Origin: Manduca sexta
Lineage: Eukaryota; Arthropoda; Insecta; Lepidoptera; Sphingidae
Direction: 5' to 3'
Length of the DNA: 64,000 bases
NCBI RefSeq assembly: GCF_014839805.1
Contig: NC_051129.1
Location: 3,972,920-4,036,919 of the forward strand
Under the pieces are notes generated by a model. It was not told where the DNA came from, did not search any database, and saw only the letters and a program-made list of their open reading frames with translations. Both the position numbers and the translations under genes were made by a program. This document shows positions 47,853 through 58,100 of the stretch, piece by piece. Each line of letters opens with the position of its first letter. The first letter of the stretch is position 1.

Positions 47853-48791
47853 CCGTCTTATTACAAAACGAGGTTTAACTAAAAACTCTGGTTTAAACCT
47901 ATGCAAAGTACGGTTTATATAAAAATGGTATTACAAAAAGTGGTTTAACGATAAACCATGGACTATTTGATGATCTAATCCTAAACCTCGGCGGCCCCTA
48001 GTTTGACGATGGTCTAAATCGTAAATGTCAAATCAAATTTCAAATCATTTGTAAGATTATCTCTTAAATTGGCGTCTGTTTCGTTGTCTTGTGTTATTTT
48101 TTATCGAAAATGGATATTAACGTGGTAGATTCAGTCGATATTGAGGATATTGGAGCCGTTGAGCTACTGGAAACGCCACGCCTACTCAATAGACTCGAGT
48201 CAGTACTCCAACTTTCAGATCTTTTTTTTCTTTCGTTGATCCATCACTATAATACAAAGAGTCAATTGTTCTATACAATAAGACACTGATAATAAATTTC
48301 AAAGGTATTTGCAATAGTCACCGCAATAGTTTTCTTTTAATTTTAAGGTTTCATATAACGCGCGGGAAGCTTACGTTTCGTAACACGCATTTTGATGTAT
48401 TTATTACCAGCTAATATAACATTAGTCAAAACTTGAAACCTAAACAAAATTGCAATCGAAGTTACAACTATTATTAATCTTGGAGCAAGATAACCAAGTC
48501 TGAATATTTTTTATACTCCTAAATATTATTTAATCATTAACATTGTATGAAAACTTGTTCTTTTTTGGGTATATAGAACGTTGCGATTGAATGATGTCGT
48601 ATTGAACGAATATTGTTTGTATTTATTTGTGGTTTATATATAGTCCATGGTTCAAATGGCGGTACTAAGAAGTCTACGGTTTTTATGAGTTTTGTAATAC
48701 GGACAAATTTAAACCGTGGTTTCCCAAATAAGCCTGGTTTTGTTAGTACAGGTTTAAGCTAAGGTTTATTTCGCTTTTTGTAATAAGACGG
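47853..48791 (+). mobile_element. 939-bp internally deleted TIR DNA transposon
   Basis: CCGTCTTATTACAAAA (47853-47868) is repeated as a perfect inverted copy at the right end (48776-48791). Both subterminal regions are packed with GGTTTA and its complement (aggtttaac, ctctggtttaaacc, ggtttaacgataaacc at left; atttaaaccgtggttt, aggtttaagc, aggtttat at right), a likely transposase-binding array. Flanks are A-rich, so no firm target duplication can be named (AAA or TAA possible). The interior keeps the start of a coding region (48110-48289) but no catalytic domain. A PIF/Harbinger or related superfamily is a guess. Confidence 0.75.
48110..48289 (+). pseudogene. 5' remnant of a transposon-encoded protein
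   Basis: ATG at 48110 opens MDINVVDSVDIEDIGAVELL then ETPRLLNRLESVLQLSDL, an acidic N-terminus with protein-like composition. It then degenerates into a low-complexity Phe/Tyr/Lys tail before TGA. It lies inside the TIR element 47853-48791 in the place of a transposase or accessory-protein start, with 5' UTR-like sequence (tttcgttgtcttgtgtt) upstream. The acidic start recalls HARBI1-like nucleases, but nothing catalytic remains and I do not assign it. Confidence 0.45.
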
Positions 48792-49891
48792 AAAAAGTCT
48801 AGCCTAAATGGAACAAATTGGTATAGAAATGACAAAATCAATTACTGAATTACTTATCTAAAATTAGTTAGAAAATGACTCGCTGCTCAAGAAAAATACT
48901 ATCATCATTTGAACCGACCCTTACAGCTGTCGACGGAAATGTACCGCCATGGGCAGACATGCTTTCACACTTAAATAGGCTTCGGCATTTGTCGTGTGAA
49001 AAACAAGAGAAAAAAATAAAATGCGAGTTTCTTTTATAAGGAGATATCGTATATGTTTATCTGCCGATTTTAATTATACAACGAAACACTTTTACCTTTT
49101 GAAAATAATTTTTGAATGTGAGGAATAATATTGGATAGTATTTTTTAAGTTGCTTTTCGCTGGGATGTAAAATGAAACGAATTGTTAACATGCTGTCAAA
49201 ATGTATGTATTTTTTAGCCATAGATAGCATAGTCGTAGCCGCAAAATATTTTTGCAAAAAACAGATTAAATTTAACATACTTTGTAGACCTACATTCGGA
49301 ATTTGAATTACCGAAATTCTAATTTCCAAGTTTAAAAATCCTGCATTGTTATAAGCTCTTACAATATCAGAAATTCGACCTAAAAGTTGTGAAAAAAGGA
49401 ACAGCGGGAAAACCGCCATCCATAATTTTCGAGGTCTAACCGTAAAGCACTCAAGTTATTAGGCAGAGGTACCGACCGCTTTTGTCTTTGAGAAATTAAA
49501 AGTTACGGACTCCAGACCCTACGAAATTATGCCAAAAGAAACATCGGAGTCATCAAATCGATTCGGAGTTACGAAAATTGGAACGATTGTTCAAACCCAG
49601 ATATTCTAGTTATATTTGATCTGAGTTTGGTAATCGAAGTTATTTCTTCATCTCAGCATTGAATCCTGCCTAGTAATCGAACGGGGCTTTGTTAACGAGT
49701 ACTTTGTAGATAGATATTTACCGAGAAACGTACATTTAGTAGAATTTGTGATTTTATAGTTTGTTTCTGTTTTTTATATTTGTAAAATATATTTGCTTGC
49801 TATATTTTTAAGGACTTAGCCATCTTTAACAGAACGCCAGAATCCTTTCTTATTATATCTATATTCATTAAACGATAAATCTATATCTATA
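48792..49891. other. Unique DNA with a 120-codon minus frame of doubtful value
   Basis: 49057-49419 on minus is open for 120 codons (MAVFPLFLFSQLLGRISDIV...), ending Lys/Ile-rich. It has an ATG but no motif or splice context. Chance opening is likely. A ctatat-type run (49878-49896) precedes the Helitron. Confidence 0.35.
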
Positions 49892-50300
49892 TCTATACTT
49901 ATAATAAATCTGTAGAGAGGTCAATTCTGTACATGAAACATATTTCCAAAATAACTATCAGGGGGTGATTAGGGATCGATACTGATGCCAAAAATGCAAT
50001 TAATAAAATTTTTGTCTGTCTGTCTGTCTGTATAACCGTTATAGAAACAAAAACTACTCGACGGATTTTAACGAAACTTGGTACAATGATTTTTCATACT
50101 CCTGTGCTGGTTATAGTATACTTTTCATCACGCTACAATTAATAGGAGCGGAGCAGTGAAGGGAAATGTTGGGAAAACGGGAGAAGTTACTCAATTTTTT
50201 AAGCTTCCGTCGCGTGTGCAACCTTAATGGTTAAAGCTACACAGAAATCATGTATGACGGAAATGTTCTCCTTAAAATTATGTATAAAATATCCCACGAC
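49892..50300 (+). mobile_element. Helitron lacking its 3' end
   Basis: It begins TCTATACTTATAATAAATC after host A (49891) and is co-linear with the reverse of 33597-34085 through the (gtct)n run (50010-50031), tactcgacggattttaac, catcacgctacaattaatag and cttccgtcgcgtgtgcaacc. It then switches to a sequence (catgtatgacggaaatgttc) shared with 50449-51084 and fades out near 50300 without hairpin or CTRR. It is either 3'-truncated or a hybrid of two Helitron families. Confidence 0.65.
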
Positions 50301-50448
50301 AGCATATGTCTATCTTTTATGGTTGACTCACAATAACACGTTCAACTCCCGATAGCTTAGCAGTTCGAAGCTTTCTCATTATATTTGTTTACTTTTACGT
50401 TTATAACACTCTCAGTCATCCCTAACTAAAAAAGTTAACATTATTAAA

Positions 50449-51084
50449 TCTATACTATTATATAAAGCTGAAGAGTTTGTTTGTTTGTTTGTTTGAACGC
50501 GCTAATCTCAGGAACTACCAGTCCAAACTGAAAAATTCTTTTTGCGTTGGATAGCCCTTTGTTCGTGGAGTGCTATAGACTATATATCATCACGCTATAC
50601 CCAATAGGAGCGGAGCAGTAATGGCTAATCTCTGGAACTACCAGTTTGAACTGAAAAATTCGTTTTGTGTTGGATAGCCCTTTGTTTGTGGAGTGCTTTA
50701 AGTTATATATCATCACGCTATGACCAATAGGAGCGGAGCAGAAATGAAACATGTTGCAAATACGGGGACAATTTATTAGTTTTGAGAGCTTCCGTTGCGT
50801 GCAGCTGCGTAAACGGTTAAAGTTATGCAACAATGATGTATGACGGGATTGTTCCTCTTAAAAGTTCTAAAAAAATATATTATAAAACAAAGTCCCCCGC
50901 TGCATCCGTTTGTCTGAACGTCTTAAACTCCAAAAACTACCCAACGTATTAAGATAAAATTTGGTATGGAGACAGTTTGAAACCCTGGGAAGAACATAGG
51001 CTCCCGGGAAACTACTACTTTTATAATGGAAAACTTTAGCCTGACAAACTTTATAACGCGGGCGGAGCCGCGAGCAAAAGCTAG
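50449..51084 (+). mobile_element. 636-bp non-autonomous Helitron with internal duplication
   Basis: It starts TCTATACTATTATATAAAGC after host A (50448) and ends CGCGG gcggag CCGCG agcaaaag CTAG (51081-51084) before host T (51085); the 5-bp terminal stem is perfect. It contains (tttg)n at 50476-50495 and a 123-bp tandem duplication. From about 50870 it contains what looks like a whole second Helitron body (atattataaaacaaagtccc ... ), matching 6917-7102. It appears to be a composite that grew by nesting or by end bypass. No protein is encoded. Confidence 0.85.
50501..50743 (+). repeat. 123-bp tandem duplication inside a Helitron
   Basis: gctaatctcaggaactacca ... ttggatagccctttgttcg ... aataggagcggagcag at 50501-50618 recurs from 50624 to about 50741 with about 90 percent identity. 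The same unit once, in reduced form, is in 24710-24917 and 57146-57324. Confidence 0.8.
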
Positions 51085-51085
51085 T

Positions 51086-51493
51086 ATCTAATAAAGGAAG
51101 AGAAAAATGTTATGCTAAGTTGCGAAGCTAAGAAATTTAAACAAATTTCCTCTAAGGGAATATTAATGAATACATATTTTTTTTCTACTACAATAACACC
51201 ACTCCATCAGCCTTTAAAATTTCACCCACGTTATTTCGTCATACAATTTAATCTACTTACTGAAGTGTAATTTGCGCGATGAATTATTCATAGTAGCGCA
51301 GAAGGCTTTAAATCCACGTGTATCGTTTACAAACAGCTCAATATTCTAGGCAGTTGTGGACCCGCTGCATAGTAGGTGACCCTGTGAGACCTTGCATATT
51401 ATTCTGGCCTCCAAAGTAGTTTATAGACTAACAGCTGGGACGCTTATAGAATGTTATATTTATTTAAATATGGTATTGAAAATATTAATGAGG
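51086..51493. other. Unique DNA
   Basis: Nothing was recognised beyond the upstream part of an open frame that runs into the LINE remnant. Confidence 0.4.
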
Positions 51494-51577
51494 GCGGAGG
51501 AAGCGAGAGAAGTATGCCAGAATCGTGGAAAGTGGCAATGCATAGTCTCTGGCTACCCCTATGCGATGGAGGCGTGA
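51494..51577 (+). mobile_element. LINE ORF C-terminus fragment, family L2 copy 2
   Basis: Frame AEEAREVCQNRGKWQCIVSG then YPYAMEA ends in TGA. The EVCQNRxKW..IVS.YP signature recurs at 46593-46667. It is the conserved C-terminal end of a lepidopteran non-LTR retrotransposon polyprotein, downstream of the reverse transcriptase, and everything upstream has been lost. Upstream in-frame codons (51392 onward) are unrelated host sequence. Confidence 0.7.
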
Positions 51578-52474
51578 TTATAGATTGAATGCATGACGAA
51601 TTCATGAGTATAACGTAGAAATGTCGTGTTTGATAAATGAAAGTTAGTAATGATAACGCATGTAGGAATTAGCGTGCTAGTATGAGTGAACGTGAAGTAA
51701 CGATGACCATATTGTTTCTTCCTGCAAATTTTACACGAAAAGTACTGTTTATTGTATAAATGTAACAAAAGCAAACTGAGAGATGCTTTAGCTGATCGGT
51801 AGCTCTAAAATCAACAATATACCTGTACATAAATCCTAGGCCAATACAATATCTTGTAAAAACTCGAATACGGGCTCCTTGCTGATACACGAAAAATATC
51901 AAATAGGCAGTCCACGTTCGCAGGTCTTATCGTACAAAATCGACGTTTGGGAAATGTCAACTGCACACAAGAGCCGAATATCTCTATTTCGTCCATTGAA
52001 TAGTGTTTGGTTGTAGGATTTCGCATTTGTATCGATGCAGTCAACGGAATGCTGGATAGATTTGAATGTTCTAATTTTTCCAACTTTGTATAACTTAAAA
52101 GGTATTTTTTTTATTATTATGCCATTCTTTACGAATATATTTTGTGTTCGAAAAATTTTGGATTCATTTCATTTCATTCAATATTGAATTATATCTGTAG
52201 TATTTAACATTTTTGTTATAGTACTAATAATATTGGAATGAACAGAATCCGACTGTTTCTTTAAAGATTAGTTAGATAGTATTGTGAGCCGTTTGAAAGA
52301 CTCTTGTTTTTTTATTACCGCTGTTATTCTTGCAATGCACTTCATTATCTGTAGTCAATGCTGATGACGTGATGTTAATACAAAAGTTATGTTCATAAAT
52401 ATTCTTCAAATGAATTGATGAGTTTTAATATTCTGAAACACCTTATGTTTCTTCATTGTCTCCGGGGTAAGTAG
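51578..52474. other. Unique AT-rich DNA
   Basis: No gene was supported. Overlapping minus frames of 70-90 codons (51559-51774, 51669-51902, 51811-52083) lie in different phases and have no motif. Confidence 0.4.
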
Positions 52475-52789
52475 AACACACCGTCATACCATGATAATGA
52501 AGTTGATAAAATCATCGTGGACTTTGGAAATACAAATTTTTGGAATGCTGCGCTGCAGGCATTTGATGGACTGCAAACAAAGACTTAAGGAACATTACAA
52601 GTTGCGCATCGTGTTTGTAAAAGTCCTCGTGATACGGGCTTCGGAGCTAAATCTGCTATCGATGGTTTCGAAACAAAAAATACATTTAAAAAGTAAGCTC
52701 CTTTGTCTTTAGGAAGGCATGGGATTTTAGAAAAACCGATCGGCTTTTTTTGGTGTAAGCTGGTGTACATTTATAAAAGACTGGAATAA
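52475..52789. pseudogene. Candidate decayed coding sequence, strand unresolved
   Basis: On plus, one phase runs 104 codons with two internal stops at 52586 and 52694 (VDFGNTNFWNAALQAFDGLQ / SPRDTGFGAKSAIDGFETKN / APLSLGRHGILEKPIGFF). On minus, a phase is open with one stop (GFSKIPCLPKDKGAY / SIADLAPKPVSRGLLQTRC). Composition is protein-like on both strands. It may be a fragment of an old transposon or retrogene. I do not recognise the family. Confidence 0.25.
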
Positions 52790-54941
52790 TTCTGGCTACC
52801 TTTGATGGAAGCAACATCTCAAGTCTATTATATTATAAATAGTTACCAGGTATAGTGTCTTCATTTTTCTACTCCAAGAAATTAAACGCATGAACTACGT
52901 GTGCTACTGTAGATTGTAACATAAGCACTCTCACAAAAGAAATAAATCCTTTAGCCAATATGGCTATAACATAAATTAGAATGACCGCGCCCAACCGCAG
53001 TGTCTCGTTTCTTCATCCATTATGTGGAGCCACTTATGTATTACGCGTTTGATGTATTAAAGTGGTGGTTTACCTACTCAATGTTTCAGAGACACCATTT
53101 CATTATTCTTCGCTTTCGTGATAAAATATGCTTGTATTTACTCCGTTTTTTATAAGGAATGTATCGTCTATATATTCTTCGCGGTTTTGCTAATTTGTAA
53201 TCCATTCGTCGCATACATATATTGTATTTATAGCACTCAGAGATAATGTAGTTTCCTCGTACTTTTTATCATCATTATTAAAAATCATATGTGATTATGT
53301 CACAAAATGTGTAATTTTAATATGCTAACTTGTTTCAATTAAGAAAATGTTACTTTAGGATATTAAATACATTCTAATACTATTTTTATACCAGCAACAA
53401 TTATATTACTTTTTGTAATGTCAGCTAGAACTGTCATATTAAATCGAAATGTTAACACGAAATCCTTCGGTCCCTTGTTAAGACTCCCTCGGGCTGACTC
53501 AGTATTCCTAGAACTCCTAACATTTCCCAATAAAAAACGAAACCTAAATTAAAATTCGCTGATACAGGTATGCGTTGATAAGCCATCTTGACCCGGCACT
53601 CTTGTCGCCCATTCCCTATACGTGATTCGTTTCCAAATAGCCCGCTCACTGAGATCCGATCAGTTTGTTGGTATAAGTCCCTTCGTTACTAACTTGGATT
53701 TTGTTCAGACTTCGCTTCGTCAGTTGCGGTTTGTTTTACAAGATATCGAACGGGTTACAAATTTACTGTATTGGATAGCTGAGTATTTTGCCTTCAAAAC
53801 AAATAACGATGACTTGACATACTGGTTTTTGCTCACATTTGCTAGGTTTCTCTCAAAATTCGTCTGGGTTAGTACCATTTTCCTGTTCATTTCATGTTTT
53901 GTAATTTAAAGTGACACTCCGTAAATTTTCTAGACAACTGATACTCTTGCTTACAAGATGCCAACCATTTGTGTTTCGTTATTCATAAAGTTCTTTAATT
54001 CTTTTAAATACATTAAAAGAATTGAATCCCTCAATTGTTCCATAAATGAACGCAATTTCTGGAAATTAAACCAGAGTCATCAGTTATTAACGATATTAAT
54101 CCCGCGCAACGTACTTATTACTACGAACAAATGAATCCAGCCATATTTCTTTCCAGCGTTCAGGAATTAATATATCGAACAGTTACGAACGTAATCATGG
54201 AAATATTGTTCCCATACTTTTATTACTGTACGTCATTTTGTGTTTATGTTCGTTTCATGGAATTAATGCGTTATGGGTGTTAAGACTGCAGGTGGAAAGT
54301 GCGTTCGAGTTTTATGGAGAATTTCATGTTAGATAAAATGTGTTTAATATTGTGGATAAATTAAGGGATTTTAAACTTGCCATACATGATGTGATATTAA
54401 TGTTGTTTGTGAATATTGTCGATGGTCAGCTAATTGCATAAAAACATTGAAAGACTTCGATGAAATTGGATGCTCAGATTACTTGGATGAAATTGGATTG
54501 GATTGGACTTTTATTCTGGGAAATTAATTCCACGGGAGTATACCCGCGACCAAAAGTTGTGGCGTAAATGAATCAAATAAGAAACTACTTACAAGTACAC
54601 AAGATTTAAAATGCCATGAATTTATTAAAAGACCAACAAAAAAACTGAACTACGACGTCAGATCAATTGTTTGTTACGGACAGAATATGTTGATGTTTGA
54701 CAAACATACATAATTCAGTTGAATGCTTTCGATACGTTTCCACATTAGGTACACACTGGATCTGGATAAGAAATTCTTTAATATCTGCATCTAAGTTTTA
54801 AACATGTTTAGCCTTTAGAGTAAATATAATACAATTTCTGGGTTTGACGGTGTTTATGCGCAATATACATTACTTAGATAGATATATGATTGCACCAATA
54901 TCTTTTAAATTTACTCAATGGAAGTAGCGTCAATCCATAAC
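52790..54941. other. Unique DNA, slightly GC-richer near 53450-53700
   Basis: No supported gene. Frames 53452-53649 (minus) and 53622-53909 (plus) overlap a GC-richer patch, but neither has splice borders or known motifs. Confidence 0.4.
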
Positions 54942-54992
54942 TACTGTTTTCTATAGTATGAACTGGTCAGCTTCATACTATAGAAAACAGTA
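54942..54992. repeat. Perfect hairpin, 21-bp arms, 9-nt loop
   Basis: The left arm 54942-54962 (tactgttttctatagtatga a) is the exact reverse complement of 54972-54992. The loop is ctggtcagc. There is no mismatch or bulge. Flanks do not extend the pairing. No TIR element or target duplication is evident around it. Confidence 0.9.
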
Positions 54993-57145
54993 CCGGCGTT
55001 CTATCAAAGAAACGTACTTGAAGTAGAAGTAGTCACAATGTAATTCAATATCTCTGATTCAGCAGTTGAGTCGCAGGCGAAAATACCATAGCTTAGTTAT
55101 AGTTTAATAGAGAACTAAAAATTTAAAGGATTTATTAAATGTTTATGTCCACAAACCAGTTCAATCTTGTCAATATTAGTAATAACTGCTGGGAACATTT
55201 CACATTCATCTTTATTATAATGCTGACAAAGTAACTCAATTCTGGCACTCACACAAACTACGACTTAATTTATTAAATTGGTATCGTTCGTATACTGATA
55301 TATTTTAATACGTAATTCTGGAATAAGTGGTCAATTACTTTCACCCAATTATACCGCTCTCGTGATTCCTAAATGGCTTACCGACTTAAAATTCGAGAGT
55401 TCCCGTAGGAAGTCAAGGAGCTTCTTACCTTCTCGGCCCTTACAGATCAAAGACTTCGTTTATTTAATTTCTGATCGTTTAGACTTTAGATGTGCAAGTT
55501 GTTTAATTTTTTCTGTTGAATGTAAAGTTATTTTTTTTTATCCTGGAAAATATTTTGAATTGGGATCAGATGCTAGTAGCGGCTCAATATATAAATCTCA
55601 ATATAGGCCCATAAATTTGTGTATTTTTCTTCAACCATCGGAACGTAGAGCAATTATCACGTGGATCAAGAATCGATTATGGCTGCCTGTAAGCATAAAC
55701 TCTACCAGGGAATGTTGCTAGCGGTCTTTAAGGTAGCGAAATGGGAATTGGGTAGCGTAAAGAAAGGTAGGCTTCTACTTCATGTTGTTATAAGTGAGAA
55801 AGAAGTATTAACTCGGTCGACCTGAGGCATTCATGCGGACTAAACTGTCTGCCGCGTAAATCTGCTACTAACAAACCTAATATTCACTTCCTACCAAAAA
55901 ATTACTTACTACCAAAAGCGATTCATAAAAATCGTAGATATAATGTTGAATACTTAACGCTGTGTCGAAGCCAAGTTTCGGTAATCCCAACATTCTTTAC
56001 GATGTCACCATTCATCTTCATTATTGACAGGTCGGCATTGCGTATCCTTGCTCTATGCCTGTTTCTTTTGTATGGCGTAAATTTTGTACAGAAGCTCTTT
56101 ACTTGTAATTTATTACTTTTGATGAAAAATAACCGGCTAATTAAGGAAGTGTTGTACCATTCCGTATTCTGCAAAAAAATATTAAGGCAGAGGAGATCGA
56201 AAGTGGCGCCGATGCATTAAATATTTAGTAGGTAACTGTATTTCTGAACTAATTGACTTGCCGAGTTAATTTGGTCTTAAACCATATTAAGGAAGTTTTA
56301 TTTACTCCGTCCGCAATTTTATGGCTCTTGTTTTTGGTGTTATGTAATAAAGTAGCAAAAACAGTGATCATTAATAGATGTTTAATAACATTTTATAGCT
56401 TAATTTGAATGTGAGAAACTGATCAAAACATAATTTGATAAAAATATTCAAATGATCAGCTAAATATTGTTCATTTATCGGTTCAGCCTTCACCCACTTT
56501 TTAAGTTTTAGTCTCTTAAGAATTATGGGTATATAATTTAATATTCATAGGCGAATAATTCTTGCGAAATCATATAGTAAATCATAGAATTATGTGTTGT
56601 TAAGAAATAACCGATACCAAACCTTGAACGTCTGAGTTCGATTCCTAGACAGTACTTCGTGTAACTTGTCTGGATTGATTAACTCTCTATATAATACAAT
56701 TTAAATTAAATAAGTAGCTTATTTGACTTCCGAAGTTAAAAAGCGACTACGACTTATTCTTGAATTTGCAATGAAAAATCACAAGGCGGCTTCATAAAAA
56801 CATCTAACATACAAAAACAAAGCCTTTTTTAAGACTTTAGCACTTTGTGAAAGCGTTTTATGAATAATAACTAAAGGGTTGTGATTACTTCTCGGAGCGT
56901 TATTTTTTTTTATGCTATATAAATGGTAAATTTACGAAATAATTGAACCATTTAATTGGAATAGTTTAAATCATTACGTTGTTCACTGATTCTCTTTCAT
57001 AATAAAATCCTTTTCGAGGTGACGTTACAAAATAATTGTAGGAAGAAAAAACAAATATAAAATGGTCATACTTTTTAATAATAGCTTGGCAAAGTGACTA
57101 CTACTGATGGTAAAGGCTATAAAAGAAATTTGAAAAATATTGACA
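54993..57145. other. Unique DNA, one long plus frame
   Basis: 55362-55721 on plus is open for 119 codons (GTG start; early part KWLTDLKFESSRRKSRSFLP) in a stretch of moderate GC, with no recognised domain and no clear splice sites. A B-box-like agttcgattcc at 56634-56644 stands alone. Nothing else was seen. Confidence 0.35.
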
Positions 57146-57324
57146 TTTATACTCATTTATAAGGATAAAGAGTTTATTGGTTTGTTTGTTTGAACGCGCT
57201 AATCTCAGGAACTACTGAACCGATTTTGAATTTTTTTTCACTAATAGGAAGCTACTTTAGTCCCGAGTAAATATTTATACTGTAAAAACCTTTACATGCG
57301 GGCAGAGCCGCAGGCAAAAGTTAG
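57146..57324 (+). mobile_element. 179-bp Helitron, mutated 5' and 3' termini
   Basis: TTTATACTCATTTATAAGG (TC mutated to TT) after host A (57145). It contains gtttgtttgtttgaacgcgc, taatctcaggaactactgaa, perfect terminal stem TGCGG gcagag CCGCA, then ggcaaaag and TTAG (expected CTAG) before host T (57325). Same family as 50449-51084 without the nested segment and duplication. Confidence 0.8.
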
Positions 57325-58013
57325 TAAACAATATGACGAGTATGATAGAATATATTATACATTTTTCAGAATCGTAAGCACCTCAATTATGTCGGCCCCT
57401 TAAATCTTAATATCATCATGTATATTTTAATATACTCTCATTACTTTTTAACCGGCTTTACTGCCGTAACCGTTTAACTTCGCAAATGGATTTCGCAACT
57501 TCAGATTGGCGATAAATAAGCAAGATACAATCGACTCCAAATAGTTTCTCTTTAATCGTCGATTGTCAGCTTGATTACAGATTGATTCTGCTTTATATGA
57601 TTCAAGTAATTATTGGATGAGTGCTTGACTGTCTTTACTTGGGTTAATGGCCATGCAAGATTGCATTGTCATCATTGTTGACGTTTCTTAGTATATTCAA
57701 ATTGAAATTAAATTTTGCAATGTCTTTTTGGTCAATGAACTTTTAGTTAATTGTTGATTCTTATTGAACTGTAAGTTGTTGGTACTATCAGCTTTTGTCA
57801 TGTTTTTCATTAAATAAAATTTAAGACGTAAGCAAAATGATAGCGTACGTCAAGTAAGGCAACTTCTCAGCAATTGTTTTGTTTTAAATTTGAAATATAT
57901 AAGTGACTTTATTGTATTTGATGATAAATGAGGCCAGTTTAGCAATCCGTCATAACATCCGGATTATGTATGGAAGGTTTAATTATAGTCGATTATTATT
58001 CGCAGGAACACGC
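57325..58013. other. Unique AT-rich DNA
   Basis: No feature was recognised. Confidence 0.45.
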
Positions 58014-58100
58014 TGGATGCAGGCCGCTTTCGTCAGGTCCGTGTGGAAATCTTTGGGGGAGGCATAGGTTCAGCAGTGCACTTAATGTGGATGATTATCA
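58014..58100 (+). mobile_element. LINE ORF C-terminus fragment, family L1a copy 3
   Basis: Frame WMQAAFVRSVWKSLGEA, a TAG stop where the family has Tyr, then VQQCT and TAA. It aligns with WMRAAQNRSLWRSIGKAYVQ at 31387-31482. The internal stop and W-to-C change mark it as the most decayed copy. A gatgattatcat tail follows. Confidence 0.7.

Noticed and set aside
49057..49419. 120-codon minus-strand ORF
   Set aside because: It has an ATG but no recognisable motif, an AT-driven Ile/Lys/Phe tail, no splice context and no neighbouring coding evidence; such lengths occur by chance in 64 kb.
55362..55721. 119-codon plus-strand ORF
   Set aside because: It has a non-ATG start, no domain and no exon borders. 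Only the first third looks protein-like.
56630..56650. SINE B box (agttcgattcc)
   Set aside because: An isolated motif with no A box, body or tail of a known family nearby.
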